From Actinomadura coerulea (lineage in GTDB: Bacteria > Actinomycetota > Actinomycetes > Streptosporangiales > Streptosporangiaceae), in assembly GCF_014208105.1 (NCBI RefSeq), contig NZ_JACHMQ010000001.1:2604001-2668000 (forward strand): a stretch of DNA of 64,000 nucleotides, in the 5' to 3' direction. The position numbers and the translations under genes were made by a program. Positions within the stretch are counted from its first letter, which is position 1. Each line of letters begins with the position of its first letter. Positions 57,170-64,000 of the stretch are shown one piece after another. The notes beneath the pieces were generated by a model. That model searched no databases and was not told the DNA's origin. It worked only from the letters and a program-made list of their open reading frames with translations.

Positions 57170-58699
57170 TCATGCGGGGAGGTCGCCGCGGAGCAGCCGC
57201 TGACCGGTGCTCCTGATTTCGGCGAGGAGCATCCGGAAATGCTCGGCGCTGATCTGGTGGTTCATGAAGACGACGCGCAGCGCCGCGGTTCCCTGCACGT
57301 CCACCTTGGAGATGAAGAACCGCCCGGCCAGCCTTACCTGTTTCCTGATTCGCAGTTGCAGGCGATGGACACGTTCGGCGGCGACGCCTTCCGGCCGGTA
57401 ACGGAAACAGAGAATGTTGGCCTCCGGCTCGTGCAGCACCTCGAAATCGGGTTCGTCGAGCAGGACGCGGTGCGCCTCGTGCGCCGTCTGGCACAACTGC
57501 TCGATCTTCTCGGCGAAGAGCGCGCGCCCGTACACCGCCCACAGCGCCCACAACGGCATGATCATCGGACGTTTCGTGCACTCGAGGTTCTTGTCGCCGC
57601 TGTCGAGCGCGCAGTGCGCGTCGGGCTCCTCGTCGAGGACGTAGCTGGCGGCGCCGCGGCCGAACGCCTGGGGAGCGTCCCGCGCGTCGCGGTAGAACAG
57701 CATGGTGCAGGGCGCGGGGACGAACATCAGCTTGTGCGCGTCCCAGGTCAGCGAGTCGGCCTTCTCGATCCCGCGCAGCCTGTGCCGCAGCACGTCCGAC
57801 ACCAGCAGGCTCGCGCCGTGCGCTCCGTCGACATGCAGCCAGATGCCGCCTTCGGCGGCGATACCGGCCAGTTCGCCGATCGGGTCGAAGGCGCCGAGCG
57901 CGGTGGTGCCCGCGGACGCCACCAGGCAGAAGACCTCCAGCCCCCGGCGCTCGGCGGCGGCGAGCACCGCGGGCACCCGGTTCACGGCGATGCGTCCGCG
58001 CGGGTCCACCGGCAGCCGGACGATCCGCTTCTCGCCGATGCCCAGGACGCCGGCCGCGCGGGTCACGCTGTAGTGCACCTCCTCGCTGACCGCGATGGCG
58101 GGCAGGCCGCGGCCGCCGTGCTCGCCGCACGCCCAGATGTCGGGATAGGCGCGGTTCCTGGCGGCCAGCAGCGCGGTGAGGTTGGCCAGCGAGCCCCCCG
58201 ACGTGGTGACCATCGCGAAGCGGCCCGGGTCCCAGCCGATGAAGCGGTTGAGCTCCTCGGCCATGATCCGCTCGGCCGTGATCGGCAGCTGCCCCGCCTC
58301 GTAGTAGGACGAGGGCTGGTTGACGACCGAGCCGACGAAGTCGATGACGCCGGCCATCGGGACGGTTCCGGAGAACTGCCGTCCCATGTATCCGGGCGAG
58401 TGCACCTGGATACCGGTACGGATGTAGAGCTCGACGATCGCCGCCAGCCGTTTCTCGTCGAAGGCGGCGATGCTCTCACGCTCGGTCGTCATCAACGCCC
58501 GCGCCGCCTGTGCCAGGACGCCCGGATCCGCAAGTTCCAAGCCCCGGACGGACCGGTCCGCCAAATGCGATTCCAGGCGCGCGGCGACCGCCTCGGAATT
58601 CCTGCGAAAGAGTACTGGATCGAATGCGGATAACAACGAACTCTCCGGCGCCGCCCATCGCGATACAGACGGCGGGCATTCTTCCGACACGTCGGCCAC
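57170..58699 (-). CDS. PLP-dependent group II decarboxylase
   Basis: 509 aa from GTG at 58699, where GGAAGG lies six bases upstream; the frame extends to 58786 without a ribosome site. Key motifs: GVIDFVGSVVNQPSSYYEAG, TTSGGSLANLTALLAARN (phosphate contact), SAGTTALGAFDPI, HVDGAHGASLL (Asp with His) and SLTWDAHKLMFVPAP (PLP Lys). Same family as L-aspartate, glutamate, diaminobutyrate and aromatic amino acid decarboxylases. Substrate not decidable. First gene of the PixA operon, so the product amine may be processed by the adenylating enzyme or be the signal for the PixA proteins; inference. Confidence 0.88.
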   Translation of the reverse strand: MADVSEECPPSVSRWAAPESSLLSAFDPVLFRRNSEAVAARLESHLADRSVRGLELADPGVLAQAARALMTTERESIAAFDEKRLAAIVELYIRTGIQVHSPGYMGRQFSGTVPMAGVIDFVGSVVNQPSSYYEAGQLPITAERIMAEELNRFIGWDPGRFAMVTTSGGSLANLTALLAARNRAYPDIWACGEHGGRGLPAIAVSEEVHYSVTRAAGVLGIGEKRIVRLPVDPRGRIAVNRVPAVLAAAERRGLEVFCLVASAGTTALGAFDPIGELAGIAAEGGIWLHVDGAHGASLLVSDVLRHRLRGIEKADSLTWDAHKLMFVPAPCTMLFYRDARDAPQAFGRGAASYVLDEEPDAHCALDSGDKNLECTKRPMIMPLWALWAVYGRALFAEKIEQLCQTAHEAHRVLLDEPDFEVLHEPEANILCFRYRPEGVAAERVHRLQLRIRKQVRLAGRFFISKVDVQGTAALRVVFMNHQISAEHFRMLLAEIRSTGQRLLRGDLPA

Positions 58700-59079
58700 A
58701 CTCAGCCTTCCATTTCTCTGACCGCTCCAGAAACTCACCCGACGCAGGCGAGTGTAGGCAGAATTCAATGACGCCATCAAGGGCATGTACTGCTAACCAT
58801 CGGGATACCGCATACTTTGAACACTCAGAAACGCAATTAAATCCAGTTGGCAACTTATGTCGAGAATCGGGTTATTTCTGGCGCATCGTCGATTCGCATA
58901 CGCGCCCAGGTCCGGAAAAGCACCACTCTCATGCGGCGGCGGATCGATGCGAGTCAGTCGGCGTGCGCGGACCTGCGAGGGCCGGCCTCACCGGGGATGA
59001 GTGCATCCGCCCCTCTCAGGGGCGGCAGGCGCCTCGCGTGACACCGGGCGTCGTTCCGGCGCCTTCTCCGGGCACGCAA
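58700..59079. other. Intergenic promoter region of the PixA operon
   Basis: Contains no convincing gene. An A/T-richer patch at 58740-58870 stands out against the GC-rich surroundings and likely carries the operon promoter. The rest is the 3' flank of the CGNR gene. Confidence 0.4.
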
Positions 59080-59685
59080 CTAACCAGATGAAGGCCGACG
59101 CCGGCGGGCGTAGGCCCGTGCCGCCCGGACCCGATCTCCGCAGCGCACTGAGCACCACAGGCGTGCTCCATGGGTGCGCACGAGGAATCGAGAGCAGGGC
59201 TCGGCAGCGCACGCGGCGATTCTCGGCACGTCCGGTCCTGTGAGAAGGTCGGCGGCGTCTGCGGCCAATTCGGCGAGTATGTGGTCGGTGGCCTGGTCCA
59301 GCGGATGGAGTCGACGGCGATACAGCCCCTGCTCGGAGCTCCAGGCCAGCAGTTGCGCGCGCGGCACCGCGGTCAGGGCGTCGTTGACCGTGGTCAGTGC
59401 GTGCTGAGGCGCGGGCTCCTTCTGCGTCAAAGCGGTGAGCAACCCGCGGACGCTATGCCGCAACGTGCGCAAACGCGCCGTGCACGGGTCACCGAGCGTC
59501 AGCGCGGAATCGATCAGGTTCTGCTCGACAAGCCAGGCCGTCGCGAGCTCCCGATCACCGATCATGTCGGTCGTGCCGGCTGGAGTGACCAGCCACGTGT
59601 TCGCCAGCGCCAGCGCCGGACGCCCGTCTTCGCCCGGGGCAGGGGGCAGGAGGTGTCGTGAGGCCGCAGCGTCCATCGGACTCAT
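59080..59685 (-). CDS. CGNR zinc-finger transcriptional regulator
   Basis: 201 aa. The N-terminal stress-sensing ABATE-like helical region (ALANTWLVTPAGTTDMIGDR ...) precedes a C-terminal CGNR zinc finger: CAAEPCSRFLVRTHGARLWC and SVRCGDRVRAARAYARR, in which the final Asn of CGNR is Asp. Divergent from the metallo-hydrolase gene, with a TTCCGTGA/TCACGGAA palindrome between them. Likely regulates that gene. Confidence 0.85.
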   Translation of the reverse strand: MSPMDAAASRHLLPPAPGEDGRPALALANTWLVTPAGTTDMIGDRELATAWLVEQNLIDSALTLGDPCTARLRTLRHSVRGLLTALTQKEPAPQHALTTVNDALTAVPRAQLLAWSSEQGLYRRRLHPLDQATDHILAELAADAADLLTGPDVPRIAACAAEPCSRFLVRTHGARLWCSVRCGDRVRAARAYARRRRPSSG

Positions 59686-59709
59686 CTTCTCATGGCAATT
59701 CCCTAGATC

Positions 59710-59741
59710 TTCCGTGACGCCGTGTTAGCATCCTCACGGAA
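59710..59741. promoter_or_regulatory. Candidate operator for the CGNR regulator
   Basis: Perfect inverted repeat TTCCGTGA (59710-59717) and TCACGGAA (59734-59741) with a 16-nt spacer in the 84-nt divergent region between the CGNR and metallo-hydrolase genes. The ATG at 59770 has GAGGAG five bases upstream. Confidence 0.5.
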
Positions 59742-59769
59742 AAACTCGCTTATAACGTGAGGAGCATTC

Positions 59770-60534
59770 ATGTCAGATTCTCCCGCCGACGTCGTGCGCG
59801 TCCGGGTCTTCGGCGGGCCCACCGCCCTCATCGAGATCGGCGGGCTGCGCATCCTGACCGACCCCACGTTCGATGAGCCGGGCGACTACGAGGTGGGCCC
59901 CGGCATGTTCCTCAGCAAGACGGCCCCAGCCGCCGTCCAGGCGAGCGAGATCGGCCACCTGGACGCCGTACTGCTCTCACACGATGAGCACCCGGACAAC
60001 CTCGATCAGGCCGGACGGGCCCTGCTGCCGAGCGTTCCAGTCGTCTACACCACCGAGAGCGGCGCCCGCCGCCTCGGCGGCAACGCGCTCGGCCTGGCAC
60101 CGTGGGACGCTCGTGAACTCCCCCGCCCCGACGGCGGCCGGCTCACCGTCACCGGCGTCCCGGCGCGCCACGGTCCTGAGGGCTGCGAACCCGTCACCGG
60201 CGACGTGACCGGCTTCGTGCTCTCCGCAACAGATCTCCCCAGCGTCTACGTCAGCGGCGACAACGCCTCACTGGAACTCGTCCAGGAGATCGCCGGCAGA
60301 GTGGGCCCCGTGGACACCGCGGTGATCTTCGCGGGCGCCGTCCGCACGCCCCTCCTCGACCAGGCTCTGCTCACCTTGGACAGTGAGCAGGCAGCCACCG
60401 CCGCCGCGATGCTCGGTGCCCGCCGGATCGTCCCAGTGCACATCGACAGCTGGTCCCACTTCACCGAGGGCCCCAACGACATCCGGGCCGCATTCACCAC
60501 CGCGGGCCTGGACGACCGCCTCTCCCTCAACTGA
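59770..60534 (+). CDS. Metallo-beta-lactamase-fold hydrolase (UlaG-like)
   Basis: 254 aa. The metal motif appears as LLSHDEHPDNLD near residue 74 (H-D-E-H-x-D in place of HxHxDH), then VPARHGP (third His) and SVYVSGDNAS (Asp). This variant is typical of stand-alone UlaG-like proteins. Divergent from a CGNR regulator. Hydrolytic substrate unknown. Confidence 0.88.
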   Translation: MSDSPADVVRVRVFGGPTALIEIGGLRILTDPTFDEPGDYEVGPGMFLSKTAPAAVQASEIGHLDAVLLSHDEHPDNLDQAGRALLPSVPVVYTTESGARRLGGNALGLAPWDARELPRPDGGRLTVTGVPARHGPEGCEPVTGDVTGFVLSATDLPSVYVSGDNASLELVQEIAGRVGPVDTAVIFAGAVRTPLLDQALLTLDSEQAATAAAMLGARRIVPVHIDSWSHFTEGPNDIRAAFTTAGLDDRLSLN

Positions 60535-60992
60535 ACGGGCCGCCTCGACCTACATCAACCGGTGGAGCTGAGCGGCCTCGGCACCTCCTGCCCACGTCAC
60601 CGGGTCCCGCCCTGGACCACACCCTGATGTCCAGGACCTTCGCCTACTGCCCCGAGTTGCCGTTCATTCCCGGCGCTCCGGGTATCGGCAAGGTCAGCGC
60701 CAGCGACGAGTCTCTGCTCGGGCGCCGGGTCCTGGTCCGGGGCGGCGGGGACATTACTCCCTGCGGTCCAGGCGCCAGGCCCCGCTTCGAGCCCGGTGGC
60801 CAGGTCTCCGGAGCCGATGCCGAACACCCTCACGCTTCCAGGCGGGAGCCTCTTCCTGATCGTCGAGGACATGCCGGGCCTGCCGGCCCATACCGGGTGA
60901 TCGCAAAGGGCTCCCACTGGTCTTGATGTGTGACGGTCGAGGACCGTGCGGTGGCCGTGTGGTCAGCGCCCTGGAATCTCGTGGGCGCCGAG
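60535..60992. other. Region without a confident gene
   Basis: Short frames occur on both strands (minus SSTIRKRLPPGSVRVFGIG; plus SRTFAYCPELPFIPGAPGIG). One may be a remnant of a dihydrodipicolinate-synthase-like gene, but the match is too weak to annotate. Confidence 0.3.
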
Positions 60993-62030
60993 ATGGTTGA
61001 CGCCAGTGTGAAGAAGATCGGCTTTCTCTCTTTCGGCCACTGGAGTGACGGCGCCGGCTCGCGGACCCGGTCGGCGGCGGACACACTGCTGCAATCGATA
61101 GACCTCGCCGTGGCCGCGGAGGAACTCGGCGCCGACGGCGCCTACTTCCGAGTGCACCACTTCGCCCGGCAGCTTGCATCGCCCCTCCCGCTGCTCTCCG
61201 CGATCGGCGCGAAGACCTCGCGCATCGAGATCGGCACCGGCGTGATCGACATGCGTTACGAGAACCCGATGTACTTCGCCGAGAACGCCGGGGCCGCCGA
61301 CCTGATCGCCGGCGGGCGGCTCCAGCTCGGCATCAGCCGGGGATCACCGGAACAGGTCATCGACGGGTGGCGGTACTTCGGGTACGAGCCGTCCGAGGGC
61401 GACACCGATGCCGACATGGCGCGCAAGCACACCGAGGTACTGCTCACGGTGCTGCAGGGCAGAGGCTTCGCCGAGCCGAACCCGCGGCCGATGTTCCCCA
61501 ACCCGCCCGGGCTGCTGCGCATCGAACCGCATTCCGAGGGGCTGCGCGACCGCATCTGGTGGGGTTCGGGCTCCAACGCCACCAGCGTGTGGGCCGCACA
61601 GCTGGGCATGAACCTGCAAAGCTCCACGCTCAAGGACGACGAGACCGGCGAGCCGCTGCACGTCCAGCAGCGCAAGCAGATCGAGGCCTACCGGCAGGCG
61701 TGGAAGGACGCCGGACACCAGCGCGAACCGCGCGTGTCGGTCAGCCGCAGCATCTTCGCGCTGACCACCGACCTGGACCGCGCCTACTTCGGCCGGAACG
61801 CCGACTCAGGCGACCACATCGGGATGATCGACGAGAACACCAGGGCCATCTTCGGACGCTCCTACGCCGCCGAACCGGACGTGCTGGTCAAGCAACTCGC
61901 CAACGACGAGGCCATCCAGGCCGCGGACACGCTGCTGCTGACGGTCCCCAACCAGCTCGGTGTCGACTACAACGCACACGTCCTGGAGAACATCCTGACC
62001 CACGTGGCACCCGAACTCGGCTGGCGCTAA
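60993..62030 (+). CDS. LLM-class flavin-dependent oxidoreductase
   Basis: 345 aa from the ATG at 60993; a GTG at 61008 would give the typical VKKIGFLSFGHW start. TIM-barrel features: AAEELGADGAYFRVHHFARQ, IEIGTGVIDMRYENPMYFAE, GRLQLGISRGSPEQVIDGWR. The sequence is of the group with FMN rather than clear F420 signatures. Followed by a CGGCCCTA/TAGGGCCG hairpin. Substrate unknown. Confidence 0.88.
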   Translation: MVDASVKKIGFLSFGHWSDGAGSRTRSAADTLLQSIDLAVAAEELGADGAYFRVHHFARQLASPLPLLSAIGAKTSRIEIGTGVIDMRYENPMYFAENAGAADLIAGGRLQLGISRGSPEQVIDGWRYFGYEPSEGDTDADMARKHTEVLLTVLQGRGFAEPNPRPMFPNPPGLLRIEPHSEGLRDRIWWGSGSNATSVWAAQLGMNLQSSTLKDDETGEPLHVQQRKQIEAYRQAWKDAGHQREPRVSVSRSIFALTTDLDRAYFGRNADSGDHIGMIDENTRAIFGRSYAAEPDVLVKQLANDEAIQAADTLLLTVPNQLGVDYNAHVLENILTHVAPELGWR

Positions 62031-62044
62031 AGGAGACGCCCAGC

Positions 62045-62067
62045 CGGCCCTATCCGCCGTAGGGCCG
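62045..62067 (+). terminator. Terminator of the LLM oxidoreductase gene
   Basis: CGGCCCTA-(7 nt)-TAGGGCCG, 8-bp perfect stem, about 15 nt past the stop. A second hairpin-like CCCACC/GGTGGG region follows. Confidence 0.5.
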
Positions 62068-62281
62068 CCCTCCCACCTCACGACCGTGGTGGGGTGGACG
62101 TGGACCGAGTGCTCGCCGCGTCGGTCAGGACGGCTGGACTCGGGTCGAAGAGGGCGGGGGCCTGCGCCGGGTACGTCCAGCCGCACCCGTAGCCCGCGCA
62201 TCTGGTGGGACTTCGCGGCTCGGCCGGACCGGCCCTCACACGCCTGGCTGACGCGGAAGCCTTCGGTCTGGGCGGCGGGGA

Positions 62282-63823
62282 TCAGTCGGCAGCCACGGGG
62301 AGCAGCGAGTACAGGGTCTGGCCCTGGTAGTCCGCTCCGCCGGACACCTCGAAGTTGCCTTGGAAGGTGAACTCGCCGTGCACGAAATTGAGTCCCCTCC
62401 AGGGGCGCTCGTCATTGCCGATGTTCACGTGGTAAGCGGTGCAACGTCCGATTTCGGGCTTTCCGTTCTCGGGAAGGCCGCCCTCGCAGGCGGACCAGAC
62501 CTGGAAGATGACGTTGTCGTGCTCGGCACCGCTGATGTCGATGGCGGCGCCCTTCCCGTCGGTGACCTTGATGTCCATGTTGAGGCCGACCTTGAGCCGC
62601 ACCTTGCGGCCGATGTTGTTCTTCAGGAACGAGCCGAAGCCGGAGCGGCCCTCGCTCAGATCGGAGACCGACCCCTCGAACGACGGCCGGGGGTCGGCGG
62701 TCACCGTCGCGCCTGCGGCGGTGCGGCCGGTGGGCGTCCGGTCGCCGTCGTCGCCGTCCCCACCGCCGATGTAGCGGAAGGCGACCGCCGATCCCAGGAC
62801 CAGGACGGCGGCCGCGGCGCCGGCGATGACGCCTGCGCGGCGCGGCCTCCCCGTCTTCCCGTGGCCGTCCGGTACCAGTCCCTGCCGCACCGCTGTCGCC
62901 ACGTCCGCCGGGACTGGCTGCCCTGCCAGCGCGGTGATGTTCTGGTAGGCGGAGTCACTGGCGAACCCCTCCTGGAGGCCGCCTGGGGCGGCGGGGCGGT
63001 CGCCGGAATCGGCTCTGGATGTTCGCGCAGGTGCCCCGCATGCCACGGCCAGTTCTTGTGCGGTGGGCCGATCAGCGGGGTTCTTGGCCATCGCCGCTGC
63101 CAGCGGTGCGGCGAGCTCGGCGGGCAGCCCGGCCAGGTCGGGTTCGTCGTTGATGGTGCGCAGCAGCACCGCCTCGACCGGACCTGCCCCGAACGGCGGA
63201 CGGCCAGTGGCGGCGTAGGCGATCGTCACCCCGAGGGAGAACACATCGGCGGGCGGCCCGAACGCCTGCTCGCGCAGAACTTCGGGCGCGACGTAGCCGG
63301 GGGTGCCGTTCCAGCCCCCGGTGCGGGTGATCTGCGTCTGGTCCTCACCCCGCGCGATCCCGAAGTCGATCAGTCTGGGGGCGTCGGGGGCCAGCACCAC
63401 ATTGGAGGGTTTGACGTCGCGGTGCTCCACCCCTTGGGCGTGCACCTCGCCCAGACCCGTGGCCAGCGCGGCCAGCAGCCGCACGCAGGTGCCGGCGGGA
63501 GGCGCGCCGAACCGCTGCACGGCCTGCCGCAGCGTCGGGCCGGGCACATACTCGGTGGCCAGCCAGAACGGCTCCTCGATCAGGCCTGAGGCGACCATCG
63601 CCGCCGCATACCGGCTGCGCACCCGCGCCACGGTCTGCGCTTCCCGCCGGAACCGCGCCAGCACCTGCGGGTCGTCCAACCCCTCGCGCACGACCTTCAA
63701 CGCGATGTGCCGGCCGCCTCCGGCCAGCGCCAGGTAGACCAGCCCCATCCCGCCCTCGCCCAACCGGCCCAGCAGCGGATAGCCGCCGATCGCGGCCGGA
63801 TCAGCCGGACGCAGTGGCTGCAC
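62282..63823 (-). CDS. Transmembrane serine/threonine protein kinase (PknB-type)
   Basis: 513 aa from GTG at 63823 with GGGGG six bases upstream. Kinase motifs: GRLGEGGMGLVYLAL, ATP Lys in HIALKVVREG, HRDVKPSNVVL, LIDFGIAR, GYVAPEVLRE. After a linker the helix AGVIAGAAAAVLVLGSAVAF (about 332-351) crosses the membrane. The extracellular part (about 375-513) is a beta-rich domain with two Cys (ACEGGL and GRCTAYH) resembling substrate- or ligand-binding NPCBM-type modules; no PASTA repeats. Ligand unknown. Confidence 0.92.
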   Translation of the reverse strand: MQPLRPADPAAIGGYPLLGRLGEGGMGLVYLALAGGGRHIALKVVREGLDDPQVLARFRREAQTVARVRSRYAAAMVASGLIEEPFWLATEYVPGPTLRQAVQRFGAPPAGTCVRLLAALATGLGEVHAQGVEHRDVKPSNVVLAPDAPRLIDFGIARGEDQTQITRTGGWNGTPGYVAPEVLREQAFGPPADVFSLGVTIAYAATGRPPFGAGPVEAVLLRTINDEPDLAGLPAELAAPLAAAMAKNPADRPTAQELAVACGAPARTSRADSGDRPAAPGGLQEGFASDSAYQNITALAGQPVPADVATAVRQGLVPDGHGKTGRPRRAGVIAGAAAAVLVLGSAVAFRYIGGGDGDDGDRTPTGRTAAGATVTADPRPSFEGSVSDLSEGRSGFGSFLKNNIGRKVRLKVGLNMDIKVTDGKGAAIDISGAEHDNVIFQVWSACEGGLPENGKPEIGRCTAYHVNIGNDERPWRGLNFVHGEFTFQGNFEVSGGADYQGQTLYSLLPVAAD

Positions 63824-64000
63824 GGTGCACCCCCGCAAACAACAAGATCATGGCGCGCATGATCGCAGTCCCGTCGGTCCCGTGTCATATCGGTTTTCCG
63901 CACCGACGATCGAATGGCGCATCAAGGATGCGAGCACCGGCTGGCCATGCCACGGGGCGGCTGACGTGGAGGAAGCTGTTCGCTTGACGACATGCTCACC
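63824..64000. other. Right-edge region upstream of the kinase
   Basis: No gene seen; carries the kinase promoter. The last 40 bases may belong to a neighbouring gene outside the window. Confidence 0.3.

Noticed and set aside
60597-60926. Overlapping frames on both strands possibly from a dihydrodipicolinate-synthase-like gene
   Set aside because: Match limited to a short GSGDLATGLEAG segment; too weak to call even a pseudogene.

Overview
This 64 kb window is high-GC DNA (I judge well above 70 % in most genes) with third-position G/C bias, many GTG starts, ATGA/GTGA gene overlaps, F420/FMN luciferase-like enzymes, SARP-like TPR and Imm49 domains, serine/threonine kinases and an ECF41-type sigma factor. 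This fits an actinomycete; Actinomadura/Thermomonosporaceae is my best guess (inference, not testable here). I saw no rRNA, tRNA, CRISPR array or intact insertion sequence. It reads as an accessory, regulator-rich chromosomal region with many decayed gene remnants.

Layout. (1) 1-9.2 kb: a tightly overlapping plus-strand operon framed by two paralogous TRAFAC-type GTPases, with a GAP1-like partner, two membrane proteins and a tail-anchored pseudokinase, facing a convergent protein kinase. It resembles the GTPase-centred conflict/signalling systems of actinobacteria. (2) 9.3-12.6 kb: a four-gene minus-strand operon: a 55-aa Cys-rich peptide, a MauD/TlpA-like thioredoxin, an ABC exporter and an S26 signal peptidase. 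This looks like an undescribed disulfide-peptide production system. (3) 12.9-37.6 kb: mixed metabolic and regulatory genes: cyclase, LLM oxidoreductase/phosphotransferase pair, class C serine hydrolase, XRE-cupin/EamA pair, an Imm49-winged helix-TPR fusion, TetR/NmrA pair, an FMN reductase-acetyltransferase fusion with a divergent MarR gene, an ArsR-controlled flavoprotein/MFS locus, a monooxygenase/MFS pair and a NarL-type two-component system. Remnants of at least five genes (CocE hydrolase, SDR, MocR, flavoprotein, TetR) lie among them. (4) 37.9-39.8 kb: two secreted cell-wall proteins, the CHAP protein preceded by a c-di-AMP (ydaO) riboswitch. (5) 40.2-44.7 kb: an FMO-SDR-MFS operon with a divergent PucR-type regulator. 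(6) 44.7-50.8 kb: an ECF41 regulon with five near-identical promoters driving the sigma factor, a sigma-4-less sigma-like protein, two oxidoreductases and a small protein. (7) 50.9-53.0 kb: MFS/TetR efflux pair with nested palindromes. (8) 53.2-58.7 kb: an operon of four PixA/AidA-family proteins with a PaaK-like adenylating enzyme and a PLP decarboxylase. (9) 59-64 kb: CGNR regulator/metallo-hydrolase pair, LLM oxidoreductase and a transmembrane Ser/Thr kinase.

The most promising undescribed systems are the Cys-rich peptide operon (9348-12580), the PixA quartet operon (53285-58699) and the ECF41 regulon with its sigma-4-less paralogue (44728-50831).
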